Assembly: GCA_026998145.1 (NCBI GenBank)
Contig: JALTRC010000344.1
Coordinates: forward strand, 1 to 10,594
From: Gammaproteobacteria bacterium
GTDB taxonomy: Bacteria; Pseudomonadota; Gammaproteobacteria; SZUA-229
Reading direction: 5' to 3'
DNA length: 10,594 nucleotides
Below are positions 6,598 to 10,594 of the stretch, piece by piece; within the stretch, counting starts at the first letter, position 1, and each line of letters starts with the position of its first letter. The translations under genes and the position numbers were made by a program. The notes below the pieces were generated by a model that saw only the letters and a program-made list of their open reading frames with translations, was not told the origin of the DNA and did not search any database.

Positions 6598-7218
6598 TTA
6601 AAAAGGCCATAGTGACCAACGGGATTCCAGTTCTTTCTGGCACTTGCCCAGCTGTGCCCGGTAACGGGACGCACGGGCTTTTACTTTTTGCGCCACTTTT
6701 ATGAGCCATTTTTTCTTTAAATAGGTTTTGCGCTTATAGCCACCATGACCTTCATGATAAGCCAGGTATTGACTGTAGGCATCCCATTTTGAAATACCCA
6801 GTGTTTTATAGGTGTAGTTAATATACCAGCCGATAAAATCTGTTACATCTTCAAAGTCATCCCGGTCGGCTCCCCAGTTTCCGGTTTTCTTCATATACCA
6901 TTCCCAGGTGTTATCCTTAACCTGTGCATAGCCATAGGCATCGGATTTGCGGCCAATGGGAATAAAGCCTAAAAAATATTCCATATCCGTTTGCGCATCA
7001 TGGGTGAAACGGGATTCCTGGTGAATAATCGCCAGCTGCACATGAATGGGTACGCCCCATTTTTTAAAGCTTTGTTTTGCACTATCGTACCAGTCATCTT
7101 TTTCCCGGAAGATTTCACAACTGTTATTGATATTTTTGGGTGGTGAAGTCGCACAGCCGGATATACTTAAAAAGGCCAGCAGCAGGATAGACGCTATTAT
7201 TTTTTTCAATTTGTTCAT
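6598..7218 (-). CDS. Lipoprotein with lytic transglycosylase (SLT/lysozyme-like) domain
   Basis: A 206-residue exported protein likely to cleave peptidoglycan glycan strands at the outer membrane. The N-terminus (residues 1-22) is a lipoprotein signal with the lipobox ISGC, so Cys22 would be lipidated; Ala follows at +2, suggesting outer-membrane sorting. The SLT-like core has the catalytic-type glutamate E68 in AIIHQESRF (63-71), the GYAQV motif at 96-100 and a YHEGHGGY segment at 154-161, in the usual order for GH23-like enzymes. The lysine-rich tail (about 162-192) is typical of wall-binding proteins. Its ATG overlaps the permease stop as ATGA (7218-7215), so translation is probably coupled. 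The exact reaction (muramidase or lytic transglycosylase) is inferred from family. Confidence 0.88.
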   Translation of the reverse strand: MNKLKKIIASILLLAFLSISGCATSPPKNINNSCEIFREKDDWYDSAKQSFKKWGVPIHVQLAIIHQESRFTHDAQTDMEYFLGFIPIGRKSDAYGYAQVKDNTWEWYMKKTGNWGADRDDFEDVTDFIGWYINYTYKTLGISKWDAYSQYLAYHEGHGGYKRKTYLKKKWLIKVAQKVKARASRYRAQLGKCQKELESRWSLWPF

Positions 7219-8078
7219 CTGGATTTTTTTAATGATTCGTAAACAGCAACGGAAACGATAATAGCACCACCCAGTAAAACAGACATAACCGGTTGCTCAT
7301 TTAATACCAGCCAGGCAAACAGCACCGCAAAAAAAGGCTGCAAACAGGAAATCATGGCAATGGATTTGGCCGGTAAATGTTTCAGGCTATAGGACAATAG
7401 TGTATGGGCCATCGCTGTACTGATAACTCCCAACAGGATCAGCGTCATAACATCCTTTACATTCAATTGAGCCACAGCCGGATAATCCACGAATATAAAC
7501 AACATCAGCCCAATCGCAATAACCTGATGCAGCATCAAACGTTCTGCTGGAACGCCGGGGTAGTAATATTTTTGCAGTATATTTCTAAGGGCAAATAAAA
7601 AGGCGGATAATACGCCCCATAAAACACCCTGCACCATTTCACTATGCAGTGCATGCAGGTCATTCTTAACCATCATAAACACCCCCAGCAGCACAACAAA
7701 AGCCGCCACTATATTGTCCCCATGTAACTTCTGTTTACTGAAAAAAGGTTCCAGCAAAACCGTAATCATGGGATAGGTAAATAAGGACAGCATACCGATG
7801 GCAACAGTGGACACCTGCATGGAATGAAAAAAACTAATCCAGTGTAATCCGAGAATCACACCAATTAAATACACTCCCGCATATTCCCGGCGATTATTCA
7901 GCCGGTAAGTTCGCTTGCGGGCAACGGCAAAAACCAAAAGTGTTATAGCCGCCAGCACACTACGCAGCTGGGTAATGGATGTTGCATCCAGAGGAATCAG
8001 TTTTGAAAACAGGCCATTTAAGGCGAGCAGAAATACGGCAGCATATAACACACTCATGCTGTGCTTTGACTGGGTCAT
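7215..8078 (-). CDS. DMT superfamily permease, EamA family
   Basis: An inner-membrane transporter of 287 residues with about ten hydrophobic helices in two EamA repeats, the usual size for this family. Clear signs are the first helix after MTQSKHSMS, LRSVLAAITLLVFAVARKR (39-57), GLHWISFFHSMQVSTVAIG and the second-repeat pattern ending LNEQPVMSVLLGGAIIVSVAV near the C-terminus. Substrates in this family range from amino acids and nucleosides to other small metabolites and cannot be assigned here. The start at 8078 is in frame with an AAGAG sequence ten bases upstream, a rather long spacing. A strong hairpin (8096-8115) sits just upstream. It overlaps the lipoprotein gene by four bases. Confidence 0.93.
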   Translation of the reverse strand: MTQSKHSMSVLYAAVFLLALNGLFSKLIPLDATSITQLRSVLAAITLLVFAVARKRTYRLNNRREYAGVYLIGVILGLHWISFFHSMQVSTVAIGMLSLFTYPMITVLLEPFFSKQKLHGDNIVAAFVVLLGVFMMVKNDLHALHSEMVQGVLWGVLSAFLFALRNILQKYYYPGVPAERLMLHQVIAIGLMLFIFVDYPAVAQLNVKDVMTLILLGVISTAMAHTLLSYSLKHLPAKSIAMISCLQPFFAVLFAWLVLNEQPVMSVLLGGAIIVSVAVYESLKKSR

Positions 8079-8095
8079 TAAATCATTACTCTTAT

Positions 8096-8115
8096 TCCCT
8101 GCCCGTAGGCAGGGA
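8096..8115. repeat. Perfect GC-rich hairpin between mlaC-like gene and permease
   Basis: TCCCTGCC (8096-8103) and GGCAGGGA (8108-8115) form a perfect 8-bp stem around a CGTA loop. It lies 31-50 bases after the stop of the mlaC-like gene and 17 bases before the permease start. Neither strand has a T tract after the stem (AATAAG on one side, CTGGTTTAG on the other), so it is not a standard intrinsic terminator. It may be an RNA processing or stabilising stem-loop between cistrons, or one copy of a short palindromic repeat. Confidence 0.6.
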
Positions 8116-8145
8116 CTGGTTTAGCAAAGGCGGGATTTTACACGT

Positions 8146-8751
8146 TTAACGATAAGCCGGACGAGCCTGCTGACGAGCTTCCAGAGCAAACTGGGTGCGA
8201 TAATAGGCCAGCGCACTCTGGCCATTTGCCGACACATCAAAAACTTTCCAGCCCTGCCTGCCGGGATACATGCGGAAACTTAAACGCTGTGGATAGGGAT
8301 TATTTTGCTGATAGGCCAGTAAGCGTAAGGTTACTTCACCTGTGCGAGGATTCTGCTCGGGACGTAAAAAGCGCACCCGCCCGTGACGGTAGTCCTGTAG
8401 TTTTTTAACCATGGCGGCCAGAAAAAGCTGCCGCAGTTTCTGTTCCATAGCAGCCTGCTGCTGTGGATTCATATAATAGGCCCGCGGGCCGGCCACCCAT
8501 TTTGCCATATAGTTAAAATCAAATAAGGGGGCAATTTTCTGTTCTACAAAAACCTGCAAAGGCTGTGCACCAGGATTGTTCCTTGAGCCCAGATAGCCGG
8601 TTAATTGTTCTATGCCCTGCTTGAGAACCGTAATGGCCGATGGCTGTGTTTGTGATGCGGCTTGTTGTGGATAAGCCGTATAGGCATGGGCACAGGATAT
8701 AAATAAAAAAAGACTGAATATCAGGCTGATAACAATGCGGATTATTTTCAT
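8146..8751 (-). CDS. MlaC/Ttg2D family periplasmic phospholipid-transport-like protein (orphan)
   Basis: MlaC-type proteins carry phospholipids across the periplasm between outer-membrane and inner-membrane Mla complexes. The mature part has family-like features: FVEQKIAPLFDFNYMAKWVAG (split as FVEQKIAPLFDF and NYMAKWVAG) and a LSFRMYPGRQGWKVFDVSANG-like stretch near the end. The start is placed at the ATG of 8751, not at 8820: AAGGGG lies seven bases upstream, and a clean signal peptide follows (MKIIRIVISLIFSLFLFISC, with AHA cleavage after residue 23). This gives 201 residues, close to usual MlaC length. The expected mlaFEDB partners are not beside it. It sits between selO and the EamA permease, with a hairpin after its stop. 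The function as a lipid carrier is family-based inference. Confidence 0.85.
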   Translation of the reverse strand: MKIIRIVISLIFSLFLFISCAHAYTAYPQQAASQTQPSAITVLKQGIEQLTGYLGSRNNPGAQPLQVFVEQKIAPLFDFNYMAKWVAGPRAYYMNPQQQAAMEQKLRQLFLAAMVKKLQDYRHGRVRFLRPEQNPRTGEVTLRLLAYQQNNPYPQRLSFRMYPGRQGWKVFDVSANGQSALAYYRTQFALEARQQARPAYR

Positions 8752-8791
8752 TTTTGCCCCTTTAAACGGATAGTGGCGAGCTGCTTTGCAC

Positions 8792-8820
8792 AGAATAATC
8801 CCAGCCCTGAACAGATGCAA
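8792..8820 (-). promoter_or_regulatory. Weak candidate promoter for the mlaC-like gene
   Basis: On the minus strand TTGCAT (8820-8815) and TATTCT (8797-8792) are 17 bases apart in the 98-base gap after selO, ahead of the ribosome site of the mlaC-like gene. Match to consensus is partial (3 of 6 and 4 of 6). Confidence 0.3.
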
Positions 8821-8849
8821 TAAAAATCCGCTGTGAATATTTTACCGGC

Positions 8850-10340
8850 TCAGGTACCGCAGAATGTTTGCCTGACCACTTCTTCCGGTTTGGGTGGCTG
8901 CATATATTGTGCTTTGCCAGCCTGCAATTCAAAAGGCTTTTGCAACACCTCATAAAGCTGATAAAAAGGCGTGAAATCACCGTGATCTTCCGCCGCCCGA
9001 ATCACCGCTTCAATTTGATGATTACGGGGAATATAAACGGGATTCACGGCCTGCATCTGCTTTTGCCGCTGGCCATCATCCAGCTTCTGCATGGCAATCC
9101 GTTTACGCCATTTAGCGAGCCATTGCTGAATCGCTGTTTTATTTTCATATAAATCAATCAGGGCATTATCCTGTTCATCGGCCTGTAGATGGAGCAGGGA
9201 TAAATAAAAAAAACTTAAGCTAAAATCGGCCTGAGATTCATCCATAATATTAAGCCATTCATCCAGCAATTGTTTATCTTCGCCAGCCTGCTCATCCCCC
9301 GCTTCAAAAATACCGCATTTGGCACGCATGCCTGCGAGCCAGTGATCTTCATAATGGCCGCCATAGGTTTTTAAAATATCCGTGGCAATGCTCACTGCCC
9401 TGTCCGTATCATTATCCAGCAGAGGAATCAGACACTCGGCCAGACGAGTCAGATTCCACAGGCCAATGGAAGGCTGATTGTTATAGGCATAGCGACCATC
9501 CCGATCGATGGAGCTGAATACCTGATCATGGGAATAGCCATCCATAAAAGCGCAGGGACCATAGTCGATAGTCTCACCGGCCACCGACATATTATCCGTA
9601 TTCATCACGCCATGAATAAAACCCAGACACATCCAGCGGGCAATTAAATCTGCCTGCTTTAATACCAGCTGCTGTAAAAAATCTGCATAGGGATTGGCTG
9701 AATCTGCAAGTTGCGGATAGTTGTTGGCAATCACATAGTCCGCCAGTTTTTTAATGGCAGCCTCATCACCCCGGGCGGCAAAATACTGGAAGCTGCCGAC
9801 GCGAATAAAACTGGCCGCCACCCGGGTAATGACGCCACCGGGCAATAATCGCTCGCGGGCCACCGGCTCGCCGGTGGTAACCGCAGCCAGTGCCCGTGTT
9901 GTGGGCACAGACAATTTTGCCATGGCTTCACTGAGCAGATATTCCCGTAATACCGGCCCCAGTGCCGCGCGGCCATCTCCATTACGGGAATAAGCGGTCT
10001 GCCCGCTACCCTTTAACTGCAAACCATAAAGCTGGCCATTTTTCGCTCGAATCTCCCCCAGTAAAATAGCGCGGCCATCCCCAAGCTGAGGATTAAAATG
10101 GCCGAACTGGTGGCCCGCATAAGCCATGGCCAGAGGTTCTGCATCTGCTGGAATGATTTTGCCGGAAAATATTTCTGCGGCCTGCTGGGGATTAAAATCA
10201 CTCAGGCGAATGCCCAGCTCATCTGCCAGTTCATGGTTGAACTGAATCAATGTAGGATTGCTGACAATGGCGGGCCGGGTTTTATGATAAAAATCATCAC
10301 CCAGATGCACATACTGATTTTCAAAGGGGAAATAAATCAC
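8850..10340 (-). CDS. selO: Protein adenylyltransferase SelO (YdiU family, Cys form)
   Basis: SelO is a pseudokinase that uses ATP to AMPylate proteins on Ser, Thr or Tyr, with proposed roles in redox stress. The 496-residue protein has the family signature KGSGQTAYSRNGDGRAALGP starting at Lys110 (KGSGQTAYSR, 110-119; GDGRAALGP, 121-129). It also has HGVMNTDN at 243-250, with the catalytic-type Asp249 and Asn250, and DYGPCAFMD at 259-267. These residues fall in the same order and spacing as in the characterised bacterial enzymes. The C-terminus ends TFCGT, with Cys at the position that is selenocysteine in eukaryotic SelO. The start is GTG at 10340-10338, with CAGG six bases upstream; no ATG upstream is in frame. 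A perfect inverted repeat (10339-10376) overlaps the start region. It follows lolA by 78 bases. Confidence 0.96.
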   Translation of the reverse strand: MIYFPFENQYVHLGDDFYHKTRPAIVSNPTLIQFNHELADELGIRLSDFNPQQAAEIFSGKIIPADAEPLAMAYAGHQFGHFNPQLGDGRAILLGEIRAKNGQLYGLQLKGSGQTAYSRNGDGRAALGPVLREYLLSEAMAKLSVPTTRALAAVTTGEPVARERLLPGGVITRVAASFIRVGSFQYFAARGDEAAIKKLADYVIANNYPQLADSANPYADFLQQLVLKQADLIARWMCLGFIHGVMNTDNMSVAGETIDYGPCAFMDGYSHDQVFSSIDRDGRYAYNNQPSIGLWNLTRLAECLIPLLDNDTDRAVSIATDILKTYGGHYEDHWLAGMRAKCGIFEAGDEQAGEDKQLLDEWLNIMDESQADFSLSFFYLSLLHLQADEQDNALIDLYENKTAIQQWLAKWRKRIAMQKLDDGQRQKQMQAVNPVYIPRNHQIEAVIRAAEDHGDFTPFYQLYEVLQKPFELQAGKAQYMQPPKPEEVVRQTFCGT

Positions 10341-10376
10341 ACTAAACCTGCGGGGGAAGATAAAGAGCTTTAGTGT
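10339..10376. promoter_or_regulatory. Perfect 8-bp inverted repeat over the selO start region
   Basis: ACACTAAA (10339-10346) and TTTAGTGT (10369-10376) are exact inverted copies 22 bases apart. In the transcript one arm covers bases between the AGG ribosome site and the GTG start, so a stem could hide the start codon. As DNA it could be an operator. No strong promoter boxes are visible in the 78-base lolA-selO gap, so selO may be read from lolA. Confidence 0.45.
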
Positions 10377-10418
10377 AACGGATTAAGGAGCCGATAAAGA
10401 CGGGTAAAAGTTATGGAA

Positions 10419-10594
10419 TTATTGCCCTACCACATCCACCCCTTTGGGAAGGGTGAAATTAAATATGTCATCCTTGAGTGGCAGATTGACAATGGCCCGT
10501 TCAAATTCAATGACCGTGGTTTGCTCAAAACCATCAATCAGCTTCATGGTTTTTAAACCCTCATCCGTCATGCCCACAATAATCTCCTTAAAGG
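10419..10594 (-). CDS. lolA: Outer-membrane lipoprotein carrier LolA, C-terminal part (partial, runs off right edge)
   Basis: LolA carries lipoproteins through the periplasm from the LolCDE complex to LolB. Only the last 57 residues are in the window, ending at TAA 10421-10419. The end matches LolA: LKTMKLIDGFEQTTVIEFE, then DIFNFTLPKGVDVVGQ, i.e. the [FL]-x-[FV]-x-P-x-G-x-D-V ending typical of LolA beta strands. The first two bases of the window edge are an incomplete codon. It is followed by selO on the same strand after 78 bases without a visible intrinsic terminator, so the two may be co-transcribed. The lipoprotein further along the window would be a natural client, which is inference only. 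Confidence 0.85.
   Translation of the reverse strand, partial: FKEIIVGMTDEGLKTMKLIDGFEQTTVIEFERAIVNLPLKDDIFNFTLPKGVDVVGQ

Noticed and set aside
8752..8820. Upstream start at 8820 for the mlaC-like gene
   Set aside because: It adds 23 polar and basic residues before an excellent signal peptide and lacks a ribosome site, whereas 8751 has AAGGGG at proper spacing.
1..10594. CRISPR array, insertion sequence, integrase, additional tRNA or rRNA gene
   Set aside because: No regularly spaced repeats, transposase or recombinase motifs, or other tRNA-like folds were seen apart from the tmRNA.

Overview
The window is ordinary chromosomal DNA from a free-living-type gammaproteobacterium. Evidence is the long PurL, a gammaproteobacterial-type one-piece tmRNA, a LolA of the gammaproteobacterial kind, SelO, an MlaC-family protein and a SerB with tandem ACT domains. 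I cannot name a genus. Every protein gene lies on the minus strand; only the tmRNA gene is on the plus strand.

Layout from left to right: the 5' part of purL (2-943, minus) runs off the left edge. A 268-base spacer follows, shared by two divergent genes and holding a small palindromic repeat element (978-1061) and the ssrA promoter. Then comes ssrA itself (1213-1578), a complete tmRNA with encoded CCA, a readable tag frame and an intrinsic terminator. Downstream of ssrA, a common integration site in bacteria, sits a stand-alone Fic-family AMP transferase with a C-terminal winged-helix domain. Its promoter appears leaderless and is built from two palindromes. Just upstream of it lies a short orphan frame that looks like the tail of a lost gene.

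From 3149 rightward the genes read leftward in a housekeeping-like cluster. In transcription order from the right they are: lolA (partial), selO, an orphan MlaC/Ttg2D-like periplasmic protein, a DMT/EamA permease overlapping a lytic-transglycosylase lipoprotein by 4 bases, serB, an SDR oxidoreductase 16 bases after serB, and a YihY/BrkB membrane protein with an Rrf2-like C-terminal extension. Likely co-transcribed pairs are permease plus lipoprotein and serB plus SDR. Common themes are envelope maintenance (LolA, MlaC-like, lipoprotein lytic enzyme, YihY) and primary metabolism (PurL, SerB).

I see no CRISPR array, insertion sequence, integrase or origin. The most unusual signal is the fic control region at 2843-2903. 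The YihY-Rrf2-like fusion and the inverted repeat over the selO start are secondary. No clearly new multi-gene system is evident.
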